DNA of 64,000 nt, taken from contig NZ_QMEU01000018.1 in the NCBI RefSeq assembly GCF_003284975.1, positions 1-64,000 of the forward strand, written 5' to 3'. The DNA is from Mycobacterium colombiense. GTDB taxonomy: Bacteria; Actinomycetota; Actinomycetes; Mycobacteriales; Mycobacteriaceae. The translations under genes were made by a program, and so were the position numbers. Positions 27,628 to 37,649 of this stretch are shown here, one piece after another. The notes under the pieces were generated by a model that ran no database searches, was not told the DNA's origin, and saw only the letters and a program-made list of their open reading frames with translations. Numbering within the stretch: position 1 is the stretch's first letter; every line of letters begins with the position of its first letter.

Positions 27628-28067
27628 CAGAAGGATTCTTCCGGACCGCCGGGATTGCAGCCGGAGGCGACCATCTCGGCGTCGTCGACGACCGGTCGCC
27701 ACGGCTCGAGGTTCCAGCTGATCTTGCCGGGCTGGGCGAGTTCGGCGAACTCCCAGTGGCAGAGGAATTGCGCGCGCATGCCGGCGGTGTCGGCGTCCGG
27801 GGACGCGGCGAGCACCTCTGCCCACGCCTCGTCGGCCAGGGCCATGGTTGCCGCAATTCTCGAAGCGGCCCGGCCGGCCGGCGACGGGAACACCCGCAGG
27901 CTGCTGCGGCCCTGCCACTGCGCCCACTGGGTGTGGTCGATATAGGGCGGGGACGGGTTGGGCGGATCCGCCGCACCGCCGCCGGGTTCGGGCGCGGCCG
28001 TAGCGGGCGGTATCGGGCAGGACAAGGCGACGAGCACCGCGACCGGCGCCGTCAGCAGGGCCATCAT
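27627..28067 (-). CDS. Secreted DUF2599 protein (Rv0477-like)
   Basis: This 146-residue protein has a signal peptide ([16 protein letters not shown] then PPATAAPEP) and a mature part with the DUF2599 pattern: [21 protein letters not shown], a helical region with [34 protein letters not shown], and a final cysteine in VASGCNPG. The two cysteines (C in LCHW and SGCN) could form a disulfide outside the membrane. Its function is unknown. The start at 28067 gives nearly the length of Rv0477; ATG 28064 is next to it. Confidence 0.8.
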   Translation of the reverse strand: MMALLTAPVAVLVALSCPIPPATAAPEPGGGAADPPNPSPPYIDHTQWAQWQGRSSLRVFPSPAGRAASRIAATMALADEAWAEVLAASPDADTAGMRAQFLCHWEFAELAQPGKISWNLEPWRPVVDDAEMVASGCNPGGPEESF

Positions 28068-28071
28068 TGCG

Positions 28072-28359
28072 CTAGCGCGACTTACCTTGAATCTCAAGCA
28101 GTTTGGGCCGCACATCGACCAGGTACACACCGGCAGCACAGGCCGCGATCGCCATACCGAGCACGCCGAACACGAAACCCAAGATGGATGTCAGGGCGAC
28201 GGCCCCTCCCAGGATCAACAACCACACCGGCTTGGTCAGCTTCTCGGCGGCGGTATAGGCGTCGGGTCGTTGCAGCGCGGCATGCACGAATGCGTAGATC
28301 GCCGTGACCAAGACGGCGATCTGCAAGACCAGCATGACGGTTCCCACGAGGTGGTTCAC
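28072..28359 (-). CDS. DUF2516 membrane protein (Rv0476-like)
   Basis: This 95-residue protein has about three hydrophobic helices ([58 protein letters not shown]) and a basic C-terminus ([12 protein letters not shown]). It matches Rv0476 and the actinobacterial DUF2516 family, of unknown function. The GTG lies 6 bases after TACGCT (28366-28371), a leaderless pattern. It is followed 4 bp later by the DUF2599 gene and then deoC, forming one unit. Confidence 0.8.
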   Translation of the reverse strand: MNHLVGTVMLVLQIAVLVTAIYAFVHAALQRPDAYTAAEKLTKPVWLLILGGAVALTSILGFVFGVLGMAIAACAAGVYLVDVRPKLLEIQGKSR

Positions 28360-28365
28360 GCCCTA

Positions 28366-28371
28366 AGCGTA
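28366..28371 (-). promoter_or_regulatory. Leaderless -10 element for the DUF2516 gene
   Basis: TACGCT on the minus strand, 6 bases before the GTG start. Confidence 0.5.
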
Positions 28372-28391
28372 TGCGGGCACCCGCCAAAACG

Positions 28392-28423
28392 TCGACTCCG
28401 AGTCACCCGAAGGCGACTCGGAG
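28392..28423 (-). terminator. Terminator after hbhA
   Basis: The 9-bp arms CTCCGAGTC and GACTCGGAG (28396-28404 and 28415-28423) flank a 10-base loop. On the minus strand the hairpin runs into GTCGACGTTTTGG. It ends hbhA transcription before the DUF2516 gene. Confidence 0.6.
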
Positions 28424-28446
28424 CCGAACGTCGTGAAATGCCGTGC

Positions 28447-29061
28447 TTACTTCTGGGTGACCTTCTTGGCGGGCGCCTTTTTGGCCGGCGCCTTCTTGGC
28501 CGGGGCCTTCTTGGCCGGGGCCTTCTTGGCCGGCGCGTTCACGGCCTTCTGCGCCTTCTTGGTGGCGGCTTCGGTCTTGCCGGGCAGCTCGATGCCGACC
28601 AGCTTGGCGGCGCGCTCGCCGACCGCGCGGGTCTGCGACGCGACGGTGCCGAGAGCTTCCTGCGTCAGCTCGACGGCCTGGTCGACGTAGCCCTCGGCAC
28701 GCGCGGAGGCGTCCTCGAACGCGCTCTGGTTGCGCAGGCGCTGCAGGGCCGCCTCGCCGCGCTCGACCAGCTCGTTGTACCGGCTGGTCGCCGCCTCGAG
28801 GTAGCCCTCGGCGGCCTTGCGCAGCTCTTCGGTGGTGAATTTGTCGCGCAGCTCGGTGAACTGCTCGGGCAGGTCCTCCTGCAGCTTGGTCAGCCGGGCG
28901 CGGCGCTCTTCGACCCGGGTGCGGGTCTCGGCGCGGGTTTCCTCGGCGCGCTCCCGCAGGCCGGCGATCAGGTCGTTGACGGTGGCCAGGGCCAGGTCGG
29001 CCGCGCCCAGGGCTGCGAGCAGCGGGGCCCGCAAGTCTTCGATGTTGGTGTTTTCCGCCAT
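28447..29061 (-). CDS. hbhA: Heparin-binding hemagglutinin HbhA
   Basis: This 204-residue surface adhesin binds heparan sulfate on epithelial cells and is also linked to lipid-body biology. The N-terminal region ([20 protein letters not shown]) precedes a long coiled coil (~30-120, rich in E, R and A). A C-terminal lysine-rich tail consists of five exact APAKK repeats and ends in VTQK. Lysines in this tail are methylated in M. tuberculosis. AAAGGA lies before the ATG. It follows the XRE-type gene by 279 bp. Confidence 0.95.
   Translation of the reverse strand: MAENTNIEDLRAPLLAALGAADLALATVNDLIAGLRERAEETRAETRTRVEERRARLTKLQEDLPEQFTELRDKFTTEELRKAAEGYLEAATSRYNELVERGEAALQRLRNQSAFEDASARAEGYVDQAVELTQEALGTVASQTRAVGERAAKLVGIELPGKTEAATKKAQKAVNAPAKKAPAKKAPAKKAPAKKAPAKKVTQK
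28463..28537 (-). repeat. 15-bp tandem repeat in hbhA (five APAKK units)
   Basis: Five consecutive 15-base units (TTCTTGGCCGGCGCC-type on the plus strand) encode the APAKK repeats. The units differ by single bases, consistent with in-frame gain and loss. Confidence 0.85.
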
Positions 29062-29340
29062 GGTTTTTCCTTTCGTGCTGTGTTTTCGCTATTGGCGTTA
29101 TTCGGTGTTATTGGCTGTCTGGTCGAGAAGTTAGGTGCAAACGTCTCCTTCGCAACTGGGGCCGCCAGTGCCGGGGGCGATGCGACCAGCTATTCAGCTG
29201 GAACCGCTGGGTCCTCCCCGTTGGGTAACCGCGACGGCCGGTCGTCTATACATCATCAACTCGCACCGCGATGCGCAGAGTCCGCTTTCTCGGGTAAACG
29301 CCCAGCACAGATGGCTACGGTGCCGGATCGAACGGACTGC

Positions 29341-29757
29341 TCACTCGCTGTCGGATTCGGTCGGACACTCCTCTGGGATCGATTCGTTTTGCTGGGTGAA
29401 CGATGAATAGATGTCGAGCAGAATTTGCTTTTGGCGCTCGGTGATCGCAGTGTCGGTGACGATCGCGTCCCGCACCTGACTTTTGTCGCTGGGCTCGAGA
29501 ATCCCGGCGCGCACATAGAGAACCTCGGCGGAAACCCGAAGGGCTTTCGCGATCTGGTTCAGGACATCGGCGGAGGGCTTACGCAATCCACGCTCCACCT
29601 GGCTCAAATATGGATTGCTGACCCCGGACTTTTCGGCGAGTTGGCGCACCGACACCTGCGCGAGTTCACGCTGGCTGCGGATGAAACTGCCGATGTCGGA
29701 GGCCACTTCGGAGGCAGCGTTGGACACCTTGGCGGAGAGCTTCTCCTCGGGCGTCAT
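29341..29757 (-). CDS. XRE-type HTH regulator (Rv0474-like)
   Basis: This 138-residue protein has a helix-turn-helix (IGSFIRSQRELAQVSVRQLAEKSGVSNPYLSQVERG) and a helical C-terminus (RQKQILLDIYSSF) with an acidic tail. It matches Rv0474, described in M. tuberculosis as a copper-responsive repressor. AGGAG lies about 7 bases before the ATG. A 12-bp perfect palindrome lies 47 bp upstream, a likely autoregulatory operator. hbhA is downstream on the same strand. Confidence 0.85.
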   Translation of the reverse strand: MTPEEKLSAKVSNAASEVASDIGSFIRSQRELAQVSVRQLAEKSGVSNPYLSQVERGLRKPSADVLNQIAKALRVSAEVLYVRAGILEPSDKSQVRDAIVTDTAITERQKQILLDIYSSFTQQNESIPEECPTESDSE

Positions 29758-29804
29758 GGCGTGCTCCTGGTCGGCTGACTGATCGGGACGGGGATCAGAC
29801 TACT

Positions 29805-29832
29805 ACAAGTGCTTGCTATTGCAAGCACTTGT
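29805..29832. promoter_or_regulatory. Perfect 12-bp inverted repeat upstream of the XRE gene
   Basis: The arms ACAAGTGCTTGC and GCAAGCACTTGT are separated by TATT, with no mismatch. No T-run follows on either side, so it looks like an operator and not a terminator. It lies between the DUF445 gene end and the XRE gene start. Confidence 0.6.
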
Positions 29833-29851
29833 TAGCACTGCTAGAAACCCG

Positions 29852-31186
29852 CTAGATCAGTAGCTGCGCGACGGCATAGATCGCCAACCCCGCCAGCGAC
29901 CCGACGACGGTCCCGTTGATCCGAATGAATTGAAGGTCACGGCCCACATGCAATTCGATGCGCCGACTGGCCTCCTCGGCGTCCCAGCGCTCGATCGTGT
30001 CGGTGATGATCGCGGTGATCTCCACGCCATACTGCGAGACCAGATGCTGAGCCGCCCGGACCAGCCAGTTGTCGACCTTGTCGCGCAGGTCCGCGTCGTC
30101 GCGCAGCGATTCCCCGATGCGGACAACGGTGTCGGCGATCCGGGTGCGCAGCGTGCTGGACGGGTCATCCACCCCCTCGAGCACCAGCCGCTTGAGCGTC
30201 TTCCACGCGGTCGCGGCGGCGTTGGCGATCTCGTCGCGCGCCATCAGCTGCTCTTTGATCGCATCGGCGCGCGCAATGGTGTCCGGGTCGTGCTGCAGGT
30301 CGTCGGCGAAGTCGAACAAAAAGCGGGTGGCCGACCGGCGTAGTTCGTGGTCGGGGTTACGGCGCACCTTGTCGGTGAAGTCCATCAGCTCGCGGTGGAT
30401 GCGGTCGCCGACGAGATGGTCGACGAAGCGCGGCGACCAGGTCGGTGAATCACGCTCGACCACCCGCTGGATGACCTCGCCGGCCTTCAGCGACCACTGA
30501 AAGGCCCGGTCGGCCAGCAACTGGATCAGCGCCTCCTGCCGGTGCTCGGCCAGCAGCGTCGCCAGCACCCGCCCGACCGGCGGGCCCCACTGCGGCTCGG
30601 CGATGCGGCGCACGATCATCCGGTCGATCACCTGCTGGACGTCCTCGTCGCGCAGCAGTTCCACCAGCACCCGCAGCACCGTGGCCGTCTCGCTGGCCAC
30701 CCGCTCGGCGTGGGCGGTCTCCGAGAGCCACTTACCGAGCCGGCCGGACACCTGGGCGTCGCGCAGCTTGGTTTCCACCACCTCCGCCGACAGGAAGTTC
30801 TCCCGCACGAAGGTGCCCAGGCCCTCGCCCAGCTGGTCCTTCTTGCGTTTGATGATCGCCGTGTGCGGGATGGGAATGCCCAGCGGATGGCGGAACAGCG
30901 CGGTCACCGCGAACCAGTCCGCCAGGGCGCCTACCATCCCGGCCTCGGCGGCCGCGCCGACGTATCCCACCCAGGCCCCCAGGCTGGCGTGCGCCTGGGC
31001 CCACCGGCAGGCCAGGAACACGCCGGTGGCACCGATCAGAAAACTCAGTGCCACCATCTTCATCCGGCGCAGCGCCACCCTGCGCTGAGCGTCGGCCTCG
31101 GGATCGGCGCCGGCGAACGATTCGGCAAAAGATGCGCGAGTCGGGCCCGCGGCGGTCAGCGGCGTCGCCGATTCTGGCCTCGCCAT
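29852..31186 (-). CDS. DUF445 membrane protein (Rv0473-like)
   Basis: This protein of about 444 residues has an N-terminal hydrophobic pair (MVALSFLIGATGVFLACRWA, ASLGAWVGYVGAAAEAGMVGALADWFAVTALF) including the DUF445 signature ADWFAVTALFRHPLGIPIPHTAIIKRKKDQLG. A long helical domain follows, with a C-terminal anchor (GTVVGSLAGLAIYAVAQLLI). Its function is unknown. I chose the ATG at 31186; a GTG at 31294 would add 36 poorly conserved residues. It is divergent from the TetR gene. Confidence 0.78.
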   Translation of the reverse strand: MARPESATPLTAAGPTRASFAESFAGADPEADAQRRVALRRMKMVALSFLIGATGVFLACRWAQAHASLGAWVGYVGAAAEAGMVGALADWFAVTALFRHPLGIPIPHTAIIKRKKDQLGEGLGTFVRENFLSAEVVETKLRDAQVSGRLGKWLSETAHAERVASETATVLRVLVELLRDEDVQQVIDRMIVRRIAEPQWGPPVGRVLATLLAEHRQEALIQLLADRAFQWSLKAGEVIQRVVERDSPTWSPRFVDHLVGDRIHRELMDFTDKVRRNPDHELRRSATRFLFDFADDLQHDPDTIARADAIKEQLMARDEIANAAATAWKTLKRLVLEGVDDPSSTLRTRIADTVVRIGESLRDDADLRDKVDNWLVRAAQHLVSQYGVEITAIITDTIERWDAEEASRRIELHVGRDLQFIRINGTVVGSLAGLAIYAVAQLLI

Positions 31187-31369
31187 CGGCGGGCCGGACG
31201 CTTCGCCTCGCACCGAGGCTCGATGTGCCACCACTCCATCATCTATCTTTCCCGCGAATTGGTGTGACGACACGGTTCGCGACGCCTCATCCACGCCCGG
31301 CCAGAGCAGGAAACCGACCCCCTCACGCCGTAAGATCAGGGGCGTCTAGGGAATGGGAAATAGGCGACA

Positions 31370-32089
31370 GTGGCAGAGCACATTACGGCTGTGAGCGTCA
31401 AAATGGATGGGCGCAAGCGGCGCTGGCATCAACACAAAGTGGAGCGTCGTAACGAACTGGTCGACGGCACGATCGACGCGATTCGGCGACTGGGTGGCGC
31501 GCTGAGCATGGATGAGATCGCCGCCGAGATCGGGGTCTCCAAAACGGTGCTGTACCGCTATTTCGTCGACAAGAACGACCTGACGACGGCCGTGATGATG
31601 CGGTTCACCCAGACCACCCTGATTCCCAACATGGCCGCGGCGCTGACGTCCAACCTCGACGGCTTCGACCTGGCGCGCGAGATCATCCGGGTGTACGTCG
31701 AAACCGTCGCGAACGAGCCCGAGCCGTACCGATTCGTGATGGCCAACAGTTCGGCCAGCAAGAGCAAAGTCCTCGCCGACTCCGAGCGCATCATCGCCCG
31801 CATGCTCGCGGTGATGATGCGCCGCCGCATGCACCAGGCCGGGATGGACACCGGCGGCGCCGAACCTTGGGCGTACCTGATCGTCGGCGGGGTGCAGCTG
31901 GCCACCCACTCCTGGATGTCCAATCCGCGAATGAGCCGCGACGAGCTGATCGACTACCTGACCATGCTGAGCTGGAATGCCCTCAAGGGGATCGTCGAGG
32001 TCGGCGGATCGCTGGAGAAATTCCGCGAGGAGCCCCACCCGTCACCGATCGTGCCGCCCCGCGACCTCGACGACGGCTCCGGCCTCTAA
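31370..32089 (+). CDS. TetR-family regulator (Rv0472c-like)
   Basis: This 239-residue protein has an N-terminal TetR HTH (LSMDEIAAEIGVSKTVLYRYFVDKNDL) preceded by a basic lead (MDGRKRRWHQHKVERR). The C-terminal helical domain is ligand-binding. It matches Rv0472c. The GTG start has only a weak AGGCGA upstream. It is divergent from the DUF445 gene and 176 bp before pcaA, so it may control either; no clear operator was found next to it. The two small genes present at this place in M. tuberculosis (Rv0471c, Rv0470A) are absent. Confidence 0.87.
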   Translation: MAEHITAVSVKMDGRKRRWHQHKVERRNELVDGTIDAIRRLGGALSMDEIAAEIGVSKTVLYRYFVDKNDLTTAVMMRFTQTTLIPNMAAALTSNLDGFDLAREIIRVYVETVANEPEPYRFVMANSSASKSKVLADSERIIARMLAVMMRRRMHQAGMDTGGAEPWAYLIVGGVQLATHSWMSNPRMSRDELIDYLTMLSWNALKGIVEVGGSLEKFREEPHPSPIVPPRDLDDGSGL

Positions 32090-32265
32090 AACGGCCCGGA
32101 GCTTTTTGGGATTTACCCCCGTCCCGTGTGACGCTAGGACGCGCCTTGGGAGGGCGACGTGGCCAGCCGCAGGTATTAGCATGCAGGGGAGTATCGGGGG
32201 ATCAGCGGGGCTGTCGGTTGGCTGTCTACCCCTGTCCCCTGCAGTTCAGAAAGGCTCTAATCGAC

Positions 32266-33129
32266 ATGTCTGTGCAGCTCACGCCGCATTTTGGGAACGT
32301 GCAAGCCCACTACGACTTGTCCGACGACTTTTTTCGGCTGTTCCTGGATCCCACACAGACCTACAGCTGCGCGTACTTCGAGCGCGATGACATGACGCTC
32401 GAGGAGGCGCAGATCGCCAAGATCGATCTAGCGCTGGGCAAATTGAAGCTCGAACCCGGGATGACGCTGCTGGACATCGGTTGCGGCTGGGGGGCCACCC
32501 TGCGGCGGGCCATCGAGAAGTACGACGTCAACGTCATCGGCCTCACGCTGTCGGAGAACCAGGCCGAGCACGTGCAGCAGTCCTTCGATCAGATGGACAC
32601 CCCCCGCAGCCGGCGGGTGCTGCTGGAGGGCTGGGAGAAGTTCCACGAGCCCGTGGACCGCATCGTGTCAATCGGCGCGTTCGAGCACTTCGGCCGGCAG
32701 CGCTACGGCCGCTTCTTCAAAATGGCCTACCAGGCGCTGCCGCCCGGCGGAGTGATGTTGCTGCACACCATCGTTCGGCCGTCGTTCAAAGACGCGCGGG
32801 CCAAGGGCCTGAAGCTGACCCACGAAATCGTGCAGTTCTCGCAGTTCATCCTGGCCGAGATCTTCCCCGGCGGCTGGCTGCCGACGCCGCAGACCGTCGG
32901 CGAGTACGGGGTGACCGCGGGCTTCGACCTGACCCGCGTCCAGTCGCTGCAGTTGCACTACGCCAGGACCTTGGACCTGTGGGCCGAGGCGCTCGAGGCC
33001 AATCGCGAGCAGGCGCTCGCCATCCAGTCCCAGGAGGTCTACGACCGGTACATGAAGTACCTGACCGGCTGCGCGAAGCTGTTCCGTGAGGGCTACACCG
33101 ACGTCAATCAGTTCACGCTGGAGAAGTAA
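32266..33129 (+). CDS. pcaA: Mycolic acid cyclopropane synthase PcaA
   Basis: This 287-residue protein has the same length and start (MSVQLTPHFGNVQAHYDLSDDFF) as M. tuberculosis PcaA (Rv0470c). It is a SAM-dependent cis-cyclopropane synthase for the proximal position of alpha-mycolates, needed for cording and persistence. The SAM motif is [15 protein letters not shown], with GLTLSENQ and GAFEHFGRQRYG downstream and NQFTLEK at the end. GAAAGG lies about 11 bases before the ATG. A shared hairpin separates it from the convergent umaA. Confidence 0.95.
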   Translation: MSVQLTPHFGNVQAHYDLSDDFFRLFLDPTQTYSCAYFERDDMTLEEAQIAKIDLALGKLKLEPGMTLLDIGCGWGATLRRAIEKYDVNVIGLTLSENQAEHVQQSFDQMDTPRSRRVLLEGWEKFHEPVDRIVSIGAFEHFGRQRYGRFFKMAYQALPPGGVMLLHTIVRPSFKDARAKGLKLTHEIVQFSQFILAEIFPGGWLPTPQTVGEYGVTAGFDLTRVQSLQLHYARTLDLWAEALEANREQALAIQSQEVYDRYMKYLTGCAKLFREGYTDVNQFTLEK

Positions 33130-33146
33130 CCGGCTCAGTAAAGCAA

Positions 33147-33178
33147 TCAGCCCCGAACGGTTCGCCGTTCGGGGCTGA
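33147..33178. terminator. Bidirectional terminator between pcaA and umaA
   Basis: The 13-bp perfect arms TCAGCCCCGAACG and CGTTCGGGGCTGA surround a 6-base loop, 17 bp past pcaA and 12 bp past umaA. The hairpin can serve both convergent genes. Confidence 0.8.
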
Positions 33179-33189
33179 GGTGTCCCGCC

Positions 33190-34106
<917 letters not shown>

Positions 34107-34144
34107 GAACAGCGATTCGGGCACCGGTGAGTCGTTAAAGCCGC

Positions 34145-35008
34145 TCAGTAGGAGTAGAAGCCGTGGCCCGTCTTCTTGCCGAGCCGGCCCGCCTCCACCA
34201 TGCGCAGCAACAGTGGCGGCGGCGCGTACTGCGGTTCCTTGAACTCCTCGAACATCTTGTCCGCGATCAGTTTCAAGGTGTCCAGGCCGACCAGGTCGGA
34301 CAGCCGCAGCGGGCCCATTGGGTGCGACAACCCGGCCACCACGGCCTTGTCGACGTCTTCGACGGTGGCGAAACCGGCTTCCACCATGCGGATTGCCGAC
34401 AGCAGGTACGGCACCAGCAGCGCGTTCACCACGAAGCCGGACCGGTCGGAGCAGCGCACCACCTGCTTGCCCAGCACCGCGCTCGCGAACTCCTCGGTGC
34501 GCGCGGCCGCGGCGTCGTCGGTGACCAGCGTGCTGACCAACTCGACCAGCGGCAGCACCGGAACGGGGTTGAAGAAGTGCAGACCGAGCACGCGTTGCGG
34601 GTTCTTGGTGGCCGCGGCGATCTTCATGATCGGGATGCTGGAGGTGTTGGACGCCAGCACGGCGTCGGGATCGGTGATAACCCGGTCGAGCTCGGCGAAC
34701 ACCTGCGCCTTGACGGCGTCGTCCTCGATGATGGCCTCGATGACCAGTTGGCGGTCCGCGAGGTCCTTCAGGTCCGTGGTGAAGGTGAGCTTGCTCAGCG
34801 CGCGGTCGCGTTCGCGCTCGGTCACCTTGCCGGCGCTGACGCCGCGCTCGAGCGACTTCACGATGCGGTTGCGGCCGGCCGTGATGAGGGCGTCGGTGGT
34901 CTCGAACACCGTCACGTCGACACCGGCGCGGACCGAGACCTCGGCGATGCCCGACCCCATCTGGCCGGCCCCGACTACTCCTACGCGCTGAATCGTTGTG
35001 TCACTCAC
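34145..35008 (-). CDS. fadB2: 3-hydroxybutyryl-CoA dehydrogenase FadB2
   Basis: This 287-residue protein oxidises L-3-hydroxyacyl-CoA to 3-ketoacyl-CoA with NAD(P). The Rossmann motif VGVVGAGQMGSGIAE is at the N-terminus. The catalytic histidine lies in GLHFFNPVPV, and SDRSGFVVNALLVPYL and GRLGKKTGHGFYSY are family blocks. The GTG at 35008 (MSDTTIQRVG) gives the M. tuberculosis length; GAGAGAG precedes it. It is downstream of icl1 on the same strand, linking fatty-acid use to C2 metabolism. Confidence 0.94.
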   Translation of the reverse strand: MSDTTIQRVGVVGAGQMGSGIAEVSVRAGVDVTVFETTDALITAGRNRIVKSLERGVSAGKVTERERDRALSKLTFTTDLKDLADRQLVIEAIIEDDAVKAQVFAELDRVITDPDAVLASNTSSIPIMKIAAATKNPQRVLGLHFFNPVPVLPLVELVSTLVTDDAAAARTEEFASAVLGKQVVRCSDRSGFVVNALLVPYLLSAIRMVEAGFATVEDVDKAVVAGLSHPMGPLRLSDLVGLDTLKLIADKMFEEFKEPQYAPPPLLLRMVEAGRLGKKTGHGFYSY

Positions 35009-35139
35009 TTGATCTCTCTCCGGTTCTCTCCGGTAACCCGTATCGTCTTGCACCGCAATAGGCCCCGCCCAGGATCAGCTGGGCGGGGCCTACGCTACTT
35101 CATCTCGATGGGCGCGGCGTGCGCCGAGGGCTCAGTGGC

Positions 35140-36426
35140 TCAGTGAAACTGACCCTCTTCGGTGGAGCCGGTCAGCGCGGTGGTCGACGAGGTCGGGTCC
35201 ACCGTGGTGGCGATGCGGTCGAAGTAACCGGCACCCACCTCGCGCTGGTGCTTGGTCGCGGTGTAGCCGCGCTCCTCGGCGGCGAACTCGCGCTCCTGCA
35301 GCTCGACGTATGCGCTCATCTGGTTGCGGGCGTAGCCGTAGGCCAGATCGAACATCGAGTAGTTCAGGGCGTGGAAGCCGGCCAGCGTGATGAACTGGAA
35401 CTTGAATCCCATTGCGGCAAGCTCCTTTTGGAACTTCGCGATGGTGGAGTCGTCCAGGTGCTTGCGCCAGTTGAACGACGGCGAGCAGTTGTAGGCCAGC
35501 ATCTGGTCGGGGAACTCGGCCTTGACGCCCTCGGCGAACTTGGCGGCGAGCTCGAGGTCCGGAGTACCGGTCTCCATCCAGATCAGGTCGGAGTACGGCG
35601 CGTAGGCCTTGGCCCGGGCGATGCACGGCTCGAGACCGTTGCGCACCCGGTAGAAGCCTTCCTTGGTGCGCTCACCGGTGATGAACGGCTGGTCGCGCTC
35701 GTCGACGTCGGAGGTGATCAGCGTGGCGGCCTCGGCGTCGGTGCGGGCGATGACCACGGTGGGGACGTCGCACACGTCGGCGGCCAGCCGGGCCGAGGTC
35801 AGCGTCCGGATGTGCTGCTGGGTCGGGATCAGCACCTTGCCACCCAGGTGTCCACACTTCTTCTCCGAGGCCAGCTGGTCCTCCCAGTGCGAGCCAGCCA
35901 CACCGGCGGCGATCATGGCCTTCTGCAGCTCGTAGACGTTGAGCGCACCGCCGAAGCCGGCCTCACCGTCGGCGACGATCGGCGCCAGCCAGTTCTCCAC
36001 CGAGGTGTCACCCTCGACCTTGGCGATCTCGTCGGCGCGCAGCAGCGCGTTGTTGATCCGGCGGACCACCTGCGGCACCGAGTTGGCCGGGTACAGGCTC
36101 TGGTCGGGGTAGGTGTGGCCGGACAGGTTCGCGTCACCGGCGACCTGCCAACCCGACAGGTAGATGGCCTTCAGGCCCGCGCGCACCTGCTGCACGGCCA
36201 TGTTGCCGGTCAGGGCGCCCAGGGCGTTGATGTACTCGAGGTCGTGCAGCTGCTCCCAGAGCACCTCGGCGCCGCGGCGGGCCAGGGTGGCCTCCTCGAC
36301 TACGGTGCCTTGCAGGGCGACGACGTCCTCGGCCGTGTAGGTCCGGGTGACACCCTTCCAACGCGGGTTGGTGTCCCAGTCCTTCTGGATCTGTTCGGCG
36401 CTCTTGGGGGTGCCAACGACAGACAT
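35140..36426 (-). CDS. icl1: Isocitrate lyase
   Basis: This 428-residue protein is the same length as M. tuberculosis Icl1 (Rv0467). It cleaves isocitrate to glyoxylate and succinate (and methylisocitrate in the propionate route) when cells live on fatty acids. The catalytic loop KKCGH has Cys191. [10 protein letters not shown] and [12 protein letters not shown] are also conserved. The ATG at 36426 has AAGGAG 7-8 bases upstream. The upstream region may contain RamB sites, and ramB lies about 1.2 kb away. Confidence 0.96.
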   Translation of the reverse strand: MSVVGTPKSAEQIQKDWDTNPRWKGVTRTYTAEDVVALQGTVVEEATLARRGAEVLWEQLHDLEYINALGALTGNMAVQQVRAGLKAIYLSGWQVAGDANLSGHTYPDQSLYPANSVPQVVRRINNALLRADEIAKVEGDTSVENWLAPIVADGEAGFGGALNVYELQKAMIAAGVAGSHWEDQLASEKKCGHLGGKVLIPTQQHIRTLTSARLAADVCDVPTVVIARTDAEAATLITSDVDERDQPFITGERTKEGFYRVRNGLEPCIARAKAYAPYSDLIWMETGTPDLELAAKFAEGVKAEFPDQMLAYNCSPSFNWRKHLDDSTIAKFQKELAAMGFKFQFITLAGFHALNYSMFDLAYGYARNQMSAYVELQEREFAAEERGYTATKHQREVGAGYFDRIATTVDPTSSTTALTGSTEEGQFH

Positions 36427-36694
36427 TGGGCATGCTCCTTCACGGTCTTCACTACTGAGTTGCGGACGCCGCACCAGCGGTAGCTAGCGGCTCAACTTCG
36501 CTGGTGTGCTAACTCGAAGATGACACAGCTCGTACGGGCTGGTCCACCCGTTTCAGTTGCCAATTTAAGCAACGGGGCCGACCGATTTTGCGAAGCTTGT
36601 TAAGTCGCGAACAAACTTAACCGTTTCAGAAGCTACCCGCCGGTAACCCCAAAGCCGCAGGTCACACCGCAAATTAACCGGGACGCTTGTCCTG
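36427..36694. promoter_or_regulatory. icl1 upstream region with possible RamB site
   Basis: This 268-bp gap between the thioesterase end and the icl1 start is AT-richer than average. TTTTGCGAAG (36586-36595) and nearby TTTAAGCAAC resemble the TTTGCAAA-type half-sites bound by RamB in actinobacteria. This is a candidate only. Confidence 0.3.
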
Positions 36695-37489
36695 TTAGCG
36701 AGCAAAGATCGCGGCGACGGCTTTCGCCTCGTCGCCGACGGCATATGTGAGCGTTGTAACAGTTCGATCGGCCAGCTCGGGACCGAATTGTTCGGTGGAC
36801 CCAGCGGGGTGGACGTGCGAGATGATCTCCAGCTTGTCGCCCAGCGCCACCGGCGCCTCGTGCTCGATGGTGACGCGCAGCGGGGTCCGCATCAGCTCCA
36901 GATGGGACGCCAGATAGTCCTCGATCACACTCCAGTACACGGAGTTGTTCATGTGGTCGAACAGGTCGATGTCGGTGACCCGGACCGGAAACTCGTGGAT
37001 CTCGACCGCGTCGTCGCGGCTGCCCGGCTTGAGATACGACTTCCACCGCAGCCGGTCTACGGAAGTGGTCTTGTGCAGGCCGGCCAGGAAGTCGTCGGCG
37101 ATGCGCGAGGGCATCTGGGTGTCGCGGTTGATGTTGATCCAGAACGCCTCGGACTCGATGAGCCCGCCCTTGCGGCCATCGATGCGGACCCGCATCTCGC
37201 ACCACCGGTTCGACGTGCCCGAACACCAGCGACGCAGGCGCAGCATGTCGTTGAACTCGATCGGTCGGACCAGGTCGAGCATGGTGCGCCGGACGATCCA
37301 CAGCGGATGGGTCTCCTCGAAGCCCATCTCGCGCAGCTGGTCCTGGCCGATGTCCTGGATGTGGCGCGCCGCGGCGTCCAGCCGCAACCGGCCCGTGCGG
37401 TCGATATCGCCGACCCGCAACGGCCACTGGCGGTCGAAAACGTCAGGGTGACCGTCGGGCACCGGCATCAGTTGTTTATCCAGGCTCAC
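36695..37489 (-). CDS. Acyl-ACP thioesterase-like protein (Rv0466)
   Basis: This 264-residue protein is a double hotdog related to FatA/FatB. Each half has its own pattern: FDRQWPLRVGDIDRTGRLRLDAAARHIQDIG in the first and FPVRVTDIDLFDHMNNSVYWSVIEDYL in the second, which carries the catalytic Asp/Asn/His-like residues. It probably releases fatty acids from acyl carriers in the cytosol. It matches Rv0466. GGGAG lies 7 bases before the GTG. It sits between icl1 and ramB. Confidence 0.85.
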   Translation of the reverse strand: MSLDKQLMPVPDGHPDVFDRQWPLRVGDIDRTGRLRLDAAARHIQDIGQDQLREMGFEETHPLWIVRRTMLDLVRPIEFNDMLRLRRWCSGTSNRWCEMRVRIDGRKGGLIESEAFWININRDTQMPSRIADDFLAGLHKTTSVDRLRWKSYLKPGSRDDAVEIHEFPVRVTDIDLFDHMNNSVYWSVIEDYLASHLELMRTPLRVTIEHEAPVALGDKLEIISHVHPAGSTEQFGPELADRTVTTLTYAVGDEAKAVAAIFAR

Positions 37490-37636
37490 CGCGTCGCTCC
37501 CGTTTCCTCCTTGTGGTTACCCCAGGCTAAGGCCTATGGCCCCGCTCGAATCATGCCAACGGGGTGCGTCGAACACCAATCCCGACGCGACCGCAGGCAT
37601 TGCCAAGTCTGCGAACTCCCATCTTCGCAAGGCCGG

Positions 37637-37642
37637 TAACCT
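37637..37642 (+). promoter_or_regulatory. Leaderless -10 element for ramB
   Basis: TAACCT ends 7 bases before the GTG at 37650; no Shine-Dalgarno is present. Confidence 0.55.
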
Positions 37643-37649
37643 CGGAGAC

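Noticed and set aside
26950..27927. 325-codon extension of deoC
   Set aside because: The N-terminal 100 codons are an out-of-frame reading of the DUF2599 gene; DeoC begins at 27627.
28463..28537. CRISPR-like repeat array
   Set aside because: The 15-bp units have no spacers and encode in-frame APAKK repeats of HbhA.
31867..32265. N-terminal extension of pcaA into the TetR gene
   Set aside because: It is out-of-frame coding of TetR; PcaA starts at 32266 with the conserved MSVQLTPHFG.
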